Positions 1 through 10,935 of a stretch of DNA of 64,000 bases are shown one piece after another. Made by a program: the position numbers and the translations under genes. The DNA lies in contig JBAIAC010000003.1 of the NCBI GenBank assembly GCA_037349315.1, forward strand, positions 10,354,501-10,418,500, written 5' to 3'. Within the stretch, counting starts at the first letter, position 1; each line of letters opens with the position of its first letter. Under the pieces are notes generated by a model. The model ran no database searches and was not told the DNA's origin. It saw only the letters and a program-made list of their open reading frames with translations. The stretch is from Chelydra serpentina (lineage: Eukaryota; Chordata; Testudines; Chelydridae).

Positions 1-3000
1 GGAAGGTGCGTGCCCGGCTCTTCTGCCGTAGCCACACCCGGGGTGCCAGAAGGCGGAGGGATGTGGTGATAGAGCAGCTGGAGCGGGAAGTGTTGGAGCT
101 GGAGAGGCGTCTGGCCGCCAGCCCCGGAGATCCACCCTTCTGTGGAGTGCACCGGGAGAAGCAGGAGGAGCTCCGGGCCCTTGACGATCTTCGGGCCCGG
201 GGTGCCTTCGTACGATCCCGCATCCGTCTCCTGCGGGAGATGGATCGTGGCTCCCGCTTCTTCTATGCCCTGGAGGAGAAGAAGAGGGGGGCAAAAAAGC
301 ACATCCTCTGCCTTCTGGCGGAGGACGGCGCCCCCCTCACAGATCCGGCGGAGATGCGCGAGAGAGCCCGGGCCTTCTACGCTGGCCTTTTCTCCCTGGA
401 TCCTACTGATGCCGATGCTTGCGGGGTGCTTTGGGACAGGCTCCCAACGGTCAGCACGGGCGACCGGAACCGGCTAGAGCTGCCTCTCACTCTGGCCGAG
501 TTCTCGGAAGCCCTCCGTCTCATGCCCACTAATAAATCTCCGGGCATAGACGGGCTGACCGTGGAGTTCTACTGCGTGTTCTGGGATGTCCTCTGCCCAG
601 ACCTTGCCACCGTCTGGGCCGAGTCTCTGGAGAGCGGGGTCCTCCCTCTGTCATGCAGGCGAGCGGTGCTCGGCTTATTGCCAAAGAAGGGGGACCTCCG
701 CGACCTCCGGAACTGGCGTCCCATCTCGCTCCTCAGCACGGACTATAAGGTCGTGGCGAAGGCCATCTCGCTGCGGCTGCGGTCCGTGCTGGCGGACGTG
801 ATCCATCCAGACCAGACCTACACCGTCCCGGGCCGTACCATCTTTGACAATCTTTATCTGGTCCGGGACCTCTTGGAGCTTGGGTGTAGGGATGGTCTGT
901 CGTTCGCCCTCCTGTCCTTGGACCAGGAGAAGGCGTTCGACCGGATGGACCACGGGTATCTCCTGGGCACTCTGCGGGCATTCGGCTTTGGGCCCCGTTT
1001 TGTGGGGTTTCTCCAGGTGCTGTATGCTTCCGCGGAGTGTTTGGTCAAGCTCAACTGGACCCTGACCGCACCTGTCAGCTTCGGGCGAGGGGTGCGTCAA
1101 GGCTGCCCGCTGTCGGGTCAGCTGTACTCTCTGGCCATTGAGCCCTTCCTTCGTCTCCTTCGTATGAGGTTGACGGGGTTGGTGCTCCATGAGCCGGAGG
1201 TGCGGTTGGTCCTGGCAGCGTACGCCGACGACGTGCTCCTCATGGTCCAGGACCCGGATGATCTGGTGCGGGTGGAGGCCTGTCAAGCTGTGTACTCGGC
1301 GGCCTGCTCCGCCCGGATCAACTGGGTCAAGAGCTCTGGCCTGGTGGTTGGGGCTGGGTGGCAGGCGAGCTCCCTCCCACCCGCGCTCCAGGCCATTTGG
1401 TGGAGCGCGGGTCCGCTGCTCTATCTGGGCGTTTATTTTTCCGCCACGCATCCGTCTCCGCCAGAGAACTGGCACGGTTTGGAGGGCAGGGTGACTGGGC
1501 GGTTGCGGGGCTGGACGGGACTGCTCCGGTGTCTCTCCCTTCGGGGCAGAGCACTGGTGCTCAACCAGCTGGTCCTGTCCATGCTCTGGCACCGACTCAA
1601 CACCCTGTGCCCCCCCCCCCAGATTTCCTGGCCAATCTCCAGAGGTTGATTCTGGGTTTTTTTTGGCCAGGACTGCACTGGGTCTCTGCAGGGGTTCTCC
1701 ATCTTCCCCTGGAGGAGGGCGGACAGGGCCTGACGTGCATGCGCACGCAGGTCCACGTCTTCCGCCTCCAGGCCCTGCAGAGGCTCCTTTATAGTGCAGG
1801 TGGCTCGGCGTGGAGCACGTTGGCGCGCGCCTTCCTCCGCCGCCTGCGAGGGCTCCGATACGACCGGCAGCTCTTTTTCCTCCGTCTGAGGGGTCTTCCG
1901 CGAGACCTCTCTGAGCTGCCGGTCTTCTACCAGGACCTCCTCCATGCCTGGAAGCTGGTTTCAGCAACCAGGTCCTTTGTGGCCACCGAGGGGGTAGATC
2001 TCCTCGCGGAGCCCCTGCTACACAATCCCCATCTTCGTGTGCAGGTGGCGGAGTCCCCCTTGGTGTGCCGGAGGTTGGTCCTGGCGGGAGTCACTAAGAT
2101 CGGAGACCTCCTGGACTATGACCTGGGGGGTTGGGTGGACCCCCGGGCGCTTGGTCGGCGCATGGGGCTCCCCACCCTTATAACCCCCAGGCGCGTACTC
2201 CAGGAGGTGGAGGCAGCTCTGTCTCCCGCGGCTCGGTCTCTCCTCGAGCGGGTCCTGCGAGAGGGTGCGCCCCGCCCGTCCCTCACTCCAGGCCCTCCGG
2301 ATCTTTCCATCAGCCCCCTGCCCCGTTAGCCTTCCCGGCCTCCCCCTCCTCACACATCGAGCCGGCTGCGTACAATGCAGCCGGTTCGTTTCCAAACCGC
2401 GCCAAGGGACCATCTATACGCGCTCGTGCTGCATACGCTCCATTTCCCCACCCTCATATCCCGCCCAGACACCAAGTGGCGGGACTTGTTACCAACAGTG
2501 GAGGGTGGGGGACCCCGGTGGGCCAGTTTGTATTCTACCTTAGTCCCGCGGCCCGCCGGGGATATCAGCTGGCGGCTCCTGCACGGAGCAGTGAGCACGG
2601 GCGTGTACTTGGCGTGGTTTACCCCGGTCCCTGAAGCCTGTCCCTTCTGTGGCGAGAAGGAGACCCTGGCGCACGCGTATCTTCAGTGCACCAGGCTGCA
2701 GCCTCTCTTTCGGCTCCTCCAGAACCTCTTATTGAGGTTCTGGCTGCACTTTTCCCCTCACCTGTTTATTCACGCACACCCAATTCGAGGCCCCACAAAG
2801 TCGCGGGACCACCTTGTCAACCTCCTCCTAGCCATGGCCAAGGTGGCCATTCGGAACACCAGGGAGAAGAGGTTGGCAGAGGGAGGGGCCTGCGACTGTG
2901 GGGCTGTTTTTCATTGTTTTATCCGCTCACGCATCCGGGCAGAGTTCCTCTGGGCAGCGTCCGCTGGCTCCCTCGATGCTTTCGAGGAGCAGTGGGTGCT

Positions 3001-3055
3001 GTCCGGGGTTCTCTGCTCGGTGTCCCCTTCCGGTTCCTTAGTTTTAGCCCTTTGA
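1..3055 (+). pseudogene. Tx1-clade LINE ORF2, reverse transcriptase part
   Basis: Non-LTR retrotransposon polyprotein, open at the left window edge, so the endonuclease domain lies outside. The reverse transcriptase would copy element RNA at a nicked target. Visible blocks are SPGIDG near 540-560, motif A SLDQEKAFDRMD near 915-950, motif B GVRQGCPLSGQ near 1089-1121 and the catalytic box YADD at 1221-1232, all intact. A C-terminal CCHC knuckle (C-x2-C-x7-H-x4-C) lies near 2640-2690. The frame is broken twice: a length change in an 11-C run at 1610-1620, and an in-frame TAG at 2327-2329. After the TAG the same frame stays open to the stop at 3053-3055. The motif wording matches the Tx1 clade, known from Xenopus, better than CR1 or mammalian L1. 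It is strikingly GC-rich beside its AT-rich flank, suggesting a young or foreign-composition insert. Long frames on the opposite strand are shadows. Confidence 0.85.
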
Positions 3056-3120
3056 CCCTCACGCCCGTTCCTGTTCTTTTATTTGTTGCCCCCTGGATTT
3101 ATTTGGGATCTAGGTTTTGT

Positions 3121-3153
3121 GGATCCCTCCCCTTAGGATGAGGGGTGGGATCC
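3121..3153 (+). other. Hairpin in LINE 3' tail (upstream of two)
   Basis: Arms 3121-3132 (GGATCCCTCCCC) and 3142-3153 pair over 12 positions with one mismatch, around a 9-nt loop. Structured 3' ends are often what LINE reverse transcriptases recognise; that role here is inferred. Confidence 0.6.
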
Positions 3154-3160
3154 TTTAGCT

Positions 3161-3183
3161 GTGGGCGGGCTTTGCCCGCCCAC
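3161..3183 (+). other. Perfect hairpin in LINE 3' tail (downstream of two)
   Basis: A 10-bp perfect stem (GTGGGCGGGC and its complement) closes a TTT loop, 7 bp after the preceding hairpin. It resembles an intrinsic terminator in shape, but there is no bacterial context and no T-run after it. Confidence 0.65.
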
Positions 3184-3235
3184 TTCCTGGATACCAATAG
3201 GATCAGACTTCTGTACCCCACTTGTCTGGGTCTGT

Positions 3236-4395
3236 CACACTATGAAATGATGATATATTGTCCCTCACGTACAGGTATGCCAGTCCCGAACCATTTTTCA
3301 CATTTCTATACTAAAACACTTTTTGAAATTAAACACCATTAATGCACTGAGCTTTATATAGCAAGTGACTGGGCAGTTCTCGAGTGCCTCAAGAAAGGCA
3401 CTGAATCTGCTGTTTGCGTCTATCGGGTCAATCTGGGATACTTCAGGCCATATCTTCAGCTGGTAGAAATCGCCATCGCTGTGTTGACTTCAATGGCACT
3501 GTGGTAGTTACACCAGCTGGGGATCTGGTTCATTGACCTGAATGGAGCAATGGCACTTTACGCTGCGGGTGATCTGACCCAGACAGCAGAAGATAAATAA
3601 AATGTAGGTAAAGGAGTCCTGCAAACTGAGAACTACTGTTTTTGTGTTGATTAAAGTCTAATTTTAAAATTGAAAGCATCAGTGGGGACTGCCAGCCCCA
3701 GTGATGTTTGTATAGCACATCAAATGACTACTGGAGACCTATGCTTTTATTTAAATAGCTAAGGGTTTAATCCAGAATTCACCAAGAAAAAGCTCTCATT
3801 GGCATCTATGGGTTTTGGATTAAGGCCCGAGCATGAGATTTTCAAGCATGCTCCGTTTTGGATTAACTCTGCTCACACTGAAGTCAAGGCTCCCAGTCCA
3901 CTAGAATAAGAATAAAGTTAGATGAGTACTGAGCATTTTTGAAAAGCCCAACCTCAGTATCTAGTCCTTTTCCTTACAGAGATAAACCTCAGTGCAACTG
4001 GTTTCCTAGGCAATTTTTCCATCAAAAGGTTTGCAAGACGGACAGTCAAGGCTAATAGATGGGTCTGGGGAGTCAGTGAGCCACTCATGGTCCGTGAGGG
4101 GGACTAATGCCCTTGTAACTGTTACTGGATTCTGTAGAGCTTAACTCTCTGTTTTCTTGGAACTAGATTGAGCTCACTTCACACATGTTGGGTGGCATTT
4201 TATTTTGCGAACACTCACTGCAGCCTATGGGGCAACTTGTGGATTAAAGCACTATTCAGTGTGCATAAAGAGGTGACAAACTAGTTTAGTTTAGTTTTGC
4301 ATTTTAGGTGCAATGTTCCTGAAAGGTAATAAGCACTAAAAAAAAAACCCACAACTACAACAAAATGGTATGCACAACCTTAACTTCACCTTAAT
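3236..4395. other. AT-rich non-coding sequence
   Basis: No gene seen. It holds a palindromic repeat fossil at 3452-3528 and vague remnants of similar palindromic repeats around 3785-3910. Confidence 0.6.
3452..3528. repeat. Palindromic MITE-like fossil, CAGCTGGTGTAAAT family
   Basis: The left arm begins TTCAGCTGGTA, the centre reads TTGACTTCAATGG and the right arm ends TTACACCAGCTGGGGATC. The arms are imperfect inverted repeats. The same layout recurs at 5098-5163, 9017-9088 and 19572-19653. Confidence 0.5.
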
Positions 4396-4449
4396 AGCCT
4401 CATTGGGATGTTTTGTTAGAGGATAGAATTGTGGGTAAGTTTTTGTTCT
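4396..4449 (+). repeat. Left arm of a 54-bp inverted repeat pair
   Basis: These 54 bp are the reverse complement of 5825-5878 with only two mismatches (4399 and 4445). The arms are 1,375 bp apart. They could be terminal inverted repeats of a transposon or two copies of one short repeat in opposite orientation. I see no transposase reading frame between them. Confidence 0.75.
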
Positions 4450-5824
4450 GTAGGGTAGCAGGGGGCACCCAAATCCTTATACATCCCTTTAAGACATTTG
4501 AATGCATATAGCAGAAACTGACAAATAACCTCTCCTGAAAGTTACTGCATGCTACTGCAGCTTCCTCCAACAGTAACTTGTAAATGAAATGTAGATAACC
4601 CTTCTTAATTCTAATTACCCTTTATTTTAAAGCTTAATTACAGTAGTGCGAGAGTCTCACAAAATGATAATTACAGTTTATTTAAACACCGATAAGTAAA
4701 CATTAGGTTTTATTTTCCTACTGTGAAATCTATCTAACCTAATGGGCTGATAATAATGCCACTTAATTGTATGCAGTCAAAGAAACTGAGTAATTTCTGT
4801 CAGGTACCATAAAATAGCAAGGGCTGCTTTATCAAAAGATATTAACATTTTCCAAGCGCAACTGCTCTTTTTATGAATCATCATTCTTGCCTAGCTTTAT
4901 TTTGTTTAGATTGAAAGAAAAGGGGAAAAGTTGAAGCCTTTCTAACTCCAGACCGGTCAGAAAGAACATGAGCAAAACTGGGACCCTCATTCATCTGTGT
5001 GTTCTCCATCTAACATCATGGAACACAAAGGCATTATGTTGGTGTAGAACTGGATTAACACTAAGATGAGTACAGCTTTGGGCTGTAGCTTTAGACGATC
5101 TCCAGCTGGTGTGAACCAGCAAAGTCAATGAGGTTATGTTGATTTACACTATCTGAGATCTGGAACACAATTCCTTATCATGGCTGCACTCATTCTTCAT
5201 GATGTTTGTATCATGGGTTTTGGTCTTCAGATGAACAGGTACTGGCCGCAGTTACAATGGAGTACATCTTGAGAAGATCAGTTGGCATCAGCGGAATTAC
5301 TTCAGATTGACTAAGAATGGAATAACCCCAACTTCACCCACCTGAAACCCCACCCATGATTTGAGTCAGTTACAAGTGGTAGCCTGTGGCTGGGCTGGCT
5401 GTGGTCCTCCTAAACCAGCTCCATGATTCAGCTCACCCCAGCACTGAGTGGGTCGTGAAACTAGCTCAGCCAACCTTTGGTGGCCTGGGCATGGTGTCTT
5501 CTCTGCTCCACACCACCAACGCCACCAATTCTGGTTCAAAGTGGACCTCATTACTCCCTCATTCCCCTCCTCACAGGTCATAGGGCAAACAAAATACTTG
5601 GACAGAGTCCCTGGTCCCCTTAAGACAGCTGTCCAATTGCTAGAACAGCAAACTTTTTCCTTCCCCTTTACTGGACTCAGAGTTAATTAACCAGCTTTGG
5701 GTCACTTCATATAGCTGCAGGGTGACCTTTCATTCACAGCATATTTAGCACATGCTCTTTCACTAGCAATAAAGAAAATAACTTATCATATATGCACATA
5801 GAATATAAACAAATTGTAATCAAA
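4450..5824. other. Sequence enclosed by the 54-bp inverted pair
   Basis: AT-rich and without a credible reading frame. A degraded copy of the CAGCTGGTGTAAAT palindromic family lies at 5098-5163. Nothing identifies the enclosed DNA as transposon interior rather than ordinary spacer. Confidence 0.5.
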
Positions 5825-5878
5825 AGAATAAAAACTTACCCACAATTCTATCCTCTAACAAAACATCCCAATGATGCT
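5825..5878 (-). repeat. Right arm of the 54-bp inverted repeat pair
   Basis: Reverse complement of 4396-4449 at 52 of 54 positions. Both ends of the match stop abruptly, as expected for element termini or for a short insert. Confidence 0.75.
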
Positions 5879-7183
5879 GGCCAGAGATGGTGTTTCCTCT
5901 TTTCACCAACAGAGGGTGAAAAGAGGTCATGACAGTCTTTTGGTCATGGGGCTTACATTTACTTCAACCAGAAATAGCATTTTGGACAAGTCCTCTTCTG
6001 CAACTGTGACCTGGCCTATTTGACTCTTATACTGCATTGTTCAGCATTACCTAACATATACATACACAAATTGTTATGGTTGCTATTTGTATTGTGTTTA
6101 CACAGCACATACTTAAGATAGAACTGATTCTAATAAAATGATTGGACCTGTTCATTGGTCAAATACAGAGAGTTTATACTAACTACAGTATAGTATCGTC
6201 CATTAAAAGTCTTCCCCCCCAGTTTCACACTCATTCATTCTTTACAACCCTATCCAGAAATGCAAACCTGGCAAGAACACGGTTTCCTAGTGCATTGCAC
6301 AGATATGTGCATGTAACGCCTACTGAAGTCAATTGGAAAGGAGTGTACCAAGTTCAAAGCAAAATCTGGCTCTAATTAAAGTCACTTCTACTGCATGGGA
6401 ATATGTAATTATGAAAAAAAAACGATGCATCTAATTAGCCTTTTAGAGAGAAAAAATAATTTGTAAACTTCACATCGTAAGGACCTTAAATTTACATCTT
6501 TACTGAAACAATGTTTTGCTAGTTTGCACTATGAACAAGAAAATGTTCACCAGTGATTTAAGAGGCTAATGCATCCTGCAAGATCAGAGTCAATATTCCT
6601 TGACCTATTATACTAACAAGTGAAAGAAAAGACTGTGGGCTTGGCACATCAGGCCTCAGAAATGTGGTGTCATTTTTATTAATAAGGAATGACCTACAGG
6701 TTTTTGCATGTGGATTAAACTGGCAACAATCTTGCAAAGTAATTGTCACAGAGTTGTGCTTACAATTTGCAGATTTGTTCTGCCTCAATAATAATTTTGA
6801 TTATTTTTTCCAAAGATGAGAAAACAAGAGAAGGAGGAAAAAATCATATAGCAAGGTTTATAATTTTATTAGTGCAGCATCTGAAATCATTAAACGTATA
6901 GCACGGCTATCTGTAGAGGCCTCCACATGCAAATTATCCTGGAATCTAGGTCACAACAAGGTGCAATTTGATTTCCGATTAATAAGCATAAATTACCATT
7001 CCTATCAAACATTTCATAAAATTGATATCAAACTTAACTAACCTTTGCCAATATGGAAAGCAATCCTGAAGCTTAAATGTGACTATTTACATTATCCAGG
7101 GGATATGTTAGTCAGAGGATTCATTCTTCACACGTCCCATGTTCAAAACTTAATTCAGTTTGGAGATCTTTTGTTTGTATAAG
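5879..7183. other. AT-rich non-coding sequence with a short hairpin
   Basis: No gene recognised. At 5896-5926 a perfect 12-bp stem (CCTCTTTTCACC and its complement) encloses a 7-nt loop. The rest is AT-rich with short A and T runs. Confidence 0.6.
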
Positions 7184-8965
7184 ATCATAGAATCATAGAA
7201 TCTCAGGGTTGGAAGGGACCTCAGGAGGTCATCTAGTCCAACCCCCTGCTCAAAGCAGGACCAACCCTAACTAGATCATCCCAGCCAGGGCTTTGTCAAG
7301 CCTGACCTTAAAAACCTCTAAGGAAGGAGATTCCACCACCTCCCTAGGTAACCCATTCCAGTGCTTCACCACCCTACTAGTGAAAAAGTTTTTCCTAATA
7401 TCCAACCTAAACCTCCCCCTCTGCAACTTGAGACCATTACTCCTTGTTCTGTCATCTTTTACCACTGAGAACAGTCTAGATCCATCCTCTTTGGAACCCC
7501 CTTTTAGGTAGTTGAAAGCAGCTATCAAATCCCCCCTCACTCTTCTCTTCTGCAGGCTAAACAATCCCAGTTCCCTCAGCCTCTCCTCATAAGTCATGTG
7601 CTCCAGCCCCCTAATCATTTTTGTTGCCCTCCGCTGGACTCTTTCCAATTTATCCACATCCTTCTTGTAGTGTGGGGCCCAAAACTGGACACAGTACTCC
7701 AAATGAAGCCTCACCAGTGCCGAATAGAGGGGAATAATCACGTCCCTCAATCTGCTGGAAATGCCCCTACTTATACAGCCCAAAATGCCGTTAGCCTTCT
7801 TGGGAACAAGGGCACACTGTTGACTCATTCGGTCCCTAGTCTGTAGCAGTGCATGGGATTCTTCCATCCTAAGTGCAGGACTCTGCACTTGTCCTTGTTG
7901 AACCTCATCAGATTTCTTTTGGCCCAATCCTCTAATTTGTCTAGGTCCCTCTGTATCCTGTCCCTACCCTCCAGCGTATCAACCACTCCTCCCAGTTTAG
8001 TGTCATCTGAAGACTTGCTAAGGGTGCAGTCCACACCATCCTCCAGATCGTTGATGAAGATATTGAACAAAACCGGCCCCAGCACCGACCCTTGGGGCAC
8101 TCCACTTGATACCGGCTGCCAACTAGACATGGAGCCATTGATCACTACCCGTTGAGCACGACCATCCAGCCAGTTTTCTATCCACCTTACCGTCCATTCA
8201 TCCAGCCCATACTTCTTTAACTTGCTGGCAAGAACACTGTGGGAGACTGTATCAAAAGCTTTGCTAAAGTCAAGAAATAGCACATCCACTGCTTTACCCT
8301 CATCCACAGAGCCAGTTATCTCATCATAGAAGGCAATTAGGTTAGTCAGGCATGACTTGCCCTTGGTGAATCCATGCTGACTGTTCCTGATCACTTTCCT
8401 CTCCTTTAAGTGGTTCAGAATTGATTCCTTGAGGACCTGTTCCATGATTTTTCCAGGGACTGAGGTGAGACTGACTGGCCTGTAGTTCCCCGGATCGTCC
8501 TTCTTCCCTTTTTTAAAGATGGGCACTACATTAGCTTTTTTCCAGTCATCCGGGACCCCCCCCCCCCAATTGCCATGATTTGTCAAAGATAATGGCCAAT
8601 GGCTCTGCAATCACATTGGCCAACTCTTTTAGCACCCTCGGATGCAGTGCATCCGGCCCCATGGACTTGTGTTCGTCCAGCTTTTCTAAATAGTCCCGAA
8701 CTACTTCTTTCTCCACAGAGGGCTGGTCACCTCCTCCCCATACCGTGCTGCGGAGTGCAGCCGCCTGGGAGCTGACCTTGTCTGTGAAGACAGAGGCAAA
8801 AAAAGCATTGAGTACACTAGCTTTCTCCACATCCTGTGTCACTAGGTTCCCTCCCTCATTCAGCAAGGGGCCCACACTTTCCTTGACTTTCTTCTTGTTG
8901 CTCACATACCTGAAGAAACCCTTCTTGTTACTCCTAACATCTCCAGGTAGCTGCAACTCCAAGAG
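7184..8965 (-). pseudogene. CR1 LINE, 5'-truncated ORF2 and 3' tail
   Basis: Minus-strand CR1 copy covering the linker before the reverse transcriptase, the RT, the C-terminal region and the 3' UTR. It ends at the left in repeats of ATTCTATGAT, the CR1 tail type. Motif A ([13 protein letters not shown]) and motif B ([20 protein letters not shown]) are readable. The catalytic box, normally FADD, reads SSDD at 8002-8013: two neighbouring residues differ but both aspartates remain. Three reading-frame segments result from a 12-C run at 8556-8567 and from a deletion near 7835. Compared with the CR1 at 25.5-27.7 kb, 61 bases are missing there. The 5' end breaks off near 8965, the usual outcome of incomplete reverse transcription. 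Confidence 0.92.
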
Positions 8966-9016
8966 TAGCTCTTACTCTACTCATCTTACTCCATGAGTAG
9001 CTCTACTGAAGTCAGT

Positions 9017-9088
9017 GGGCCAGATCCTCAGGTGATGTAGATCTGCATGGCTCCTTTTAAATCAATGGAGTTCCACTGATTTACACCA
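9017..9088. repeat. Palindromic MITE-like fossil, CAGCTGGTGTAAAT family
   Basis: Begins GGGCCAGATCCTCA, has AATCAATGGAG near the centre and ends CACTGATTTACACC. It is more diverged than the copy at 19572-19653. Confidence 0.5.
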
Positions 9089-9208
9089 AATAAAGAGTGG
9101 CCCAAATGAAACTACTCATGGAGCAAGCCATGAATAAGGGAATCAGAATCAGGCCTATATATTTTTTTTAGCATATTGGTGCTGCTGCCCTGATGGAGAT
9201 ACAAAAAG

Positions 9209-9279
9209 GATGGAATCCTGGCCCCATTAAAATCAATGAGTGGTAGGCCGCTGATTTCAGTGGGGCAAGGACTTTAACC
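9209..9279. repeat. Palindromic MITE-like fossil, second family
   Basis: ATGGAATCCTGGCCCCATT on the left and TTTCAGTGGGGCAAGGACTT on the right are imperfect inverted arms about a short centre. The same family appears to recur at 44588-44660. Confidence 0.4.
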
Positions 9280-10130
9280 AGGGTTTCTAAACAGCAATTA
9301 TCAACAAAAGTTCAGGAAGAATACAGAGAGAATAGTGGGCAAAGCACAAATGACTGAATGTTAGTGCACATTTCAAATACAGGGGTTGGGAAGCACCCTT
9401 TTCCTAAATTCTAATTCTTCTTAGGAAATGTGCCCAGCACCAGTTTCACTAGCATGTTGGTTGGCATGCTCTCCCTATCTCTGTACTAACTAAGAACACT
9501 TTCTCAGTGTAACCCTTCAGCCAGGTGGACCTGGCAGCAGCAAGGGCCGGGTTCAATAGCTAAGGGTTCCTCTTAACAATAAAACATAGAACCGGCTCTA
9601 TCCCACCCCCCAGTAACCTGGGAAATTTTAACACCCCCCCAGTGTGCTTCTAAGAGGCAATATTACCCCACTCGCAAGCATGGAGTCTGTGTACCACAAA
9701 AGAGAACTTCTATTAGAAGTTTTATGAGAAGCTGGGCTTTGGGTAGAAGTCTTGCAGAACCACTTGGTTTCGCGTGCAAGGCATTTTGTGGTTCACTGAA
9801 ATCCAAAACAGAAAGCAAAACCCAGTGCGTGAACACCATATGGAACCTGGAAAAGAAAGTGATGCATGAACTCCCTCTGAACCAAACCTAGGATCCCTCG
9901 CTGCACAGCTACTGCCCCAACTGTCTAGCCTAGAGTCCATATTTCACATGAACCATGCAACTAACGTCTAATGGAACTGGGTGAAATATTCATATCACAT
10001 TTCAAGCCCATTTAAACTGAGCCTCAGGTCCCTTCAGTGTATTTGGGAGTAAGGGACTAACATAAACTGGGGACTTCTTTCTGGGGCACGAGTAGAGAGA
10101 AGTCGAGCAGGGAGATATACCACAATCCAC

Positions 10131-10285
10131 TACTTTGGAGATTTTTTAGAACAAGGTAGACGAACACCTATCAGGGATGGTCTTAGTCTATTTAATTCTG
10201 CCACAGCGTGGGGGGACGGGATGGGACTAAATGAGTTCTTGAGGTCCCTTCCAGCCCTACATTTCTATGGCTCTATGATTGATCC
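10131..10285 (+). repeat. CR1 LINE 3' tail fragment
   Basis: Contains CACCTATCAGGGATGGTCT and the CR1 3' signature GAGGTCCCTTCCAGCCCTA, followed by a degenerate TCTATG repeat. Only the 3' UTR survives, and its wording differs from the copy at 7.2 kb, so it is another CR1 subfamily. Confidence 0.75.
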
Positions 10286-10720
10286 ACAAGGGTTCATTTG
10301 CATCCAGTTTCTGCAAAAACCAAACCGTAGGTCTCAGCATACAAAACCCTTTTCTGAACCCAACCTTGCAAGGTTCACACAGGTCACTGCCTCATTCTCT
10401 ACTCGTGTCATCATTTAGAGCCATGCAAAGAGGGGGCAAAATGTAACTAGGTGTAAATGACCACACAAGGTGCCAGGCAGCAAAGAATCAGAGCCCTGAT
10501 AAATCGGCATGACAAATGCAGATTATAGCAGACCAGTCTGCAATCACTTTATGGTAATGTGCTAATGTTTAGAACCAGTCACCATTTTCCCACCTAATTC
10601 CCCCCCACCCCTCCATAGAATGCCTTGTTGGTAAAACGTAATTGTTGGTAAAAAAAAAATCCCATTTTCATCAACAAATTTCAAAGTATTATTGAAAAAT
10701 TTCGAAAACCCCAACTATAA
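10286..10720. other. Non-coding, nothing recognised
   Basis: AT-rich spacer with an A-run near 10650. No reading frame or repeat signature that I can support. Confidence 0.5.
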
Positions 10721-10935
10721 GGGAGGCAGCAGGGTGCCTTGCACTTGGGACTGGTACTCAGGAGATCTGGGTTTCTGTTCATGGCTCTGTTATTGGTTGG
10801 CCTTGGGAAAATTACTTCCTTTTCTGTGCATCAGTTTCCCCATCTCTAAAATGGGCTACTGTACTGAGCTCCTTTGTAAAGTGATTTAAAATGTACTGAT
10901 GAAAAGTGCTACATAAGAGCTGGGTATTATTTGTC
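10721..10935 (+). repeat. MIR/CORE-type SINE
   Basis: Shows the order of a MIR-like SINE: a degraded tRNA-like head with TCAGGAGATCTGGGTTTCTG, then the core ending CATCAGTTTCCCCATCTCTA and AAAATGGG, then GTACTGATGAAAAGTGCTAC and GAGCTGGGTATTATT. The match is to recalled MIR consensus. Confidence 0.8.

Larger units (their letters stand above)
3056..3235 (+). repeat. 3' untranslated tail of the Tx1-like LINE
   Basis: GC-rich sequence following the ORF2 stop, containing two consecutive hairpins (3121-3153 and 3161-3183). Composition falls to the AT-rich background near 3235, so the element probably ends between 3185 and 3240. I see no poly-A or microsatellite tail that fixes the end. Confidence 0.5.
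8966..10130. other. Non-coding sequence with old repeat fossils
   Basis: No gene. It contains palindromic fossils at 9017-9088 and 9209-9279. The stretch 9505-9945 has the feel of an LTR remnant (AATAAAA near 9580), but I cannot support a boundary. Confidence 0.5.

Noticed and set aside
675..1967. 430-codon frame on the minus strand opposite the LINE
   Set aside because: It is antisense to a well-supported reverse transcriptase in GC-rich DNA and has no domain; a compositional shadow.
3161..3183. Bacterial-type terminator
   Set aside because: Strong stem, but no T-run after it and the surrounding sequence is eukaryotic.
5896..5926. 12-bp perfect hairpin as microRNA precursor
   Set aside because: Stem is too short for a precursor and nothing else supports it.
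9505..9945. Possible LTR fragment
   Set aside because: Only an impression from composition and an AATAAAA word; no ends, duplication or second copy in the window.
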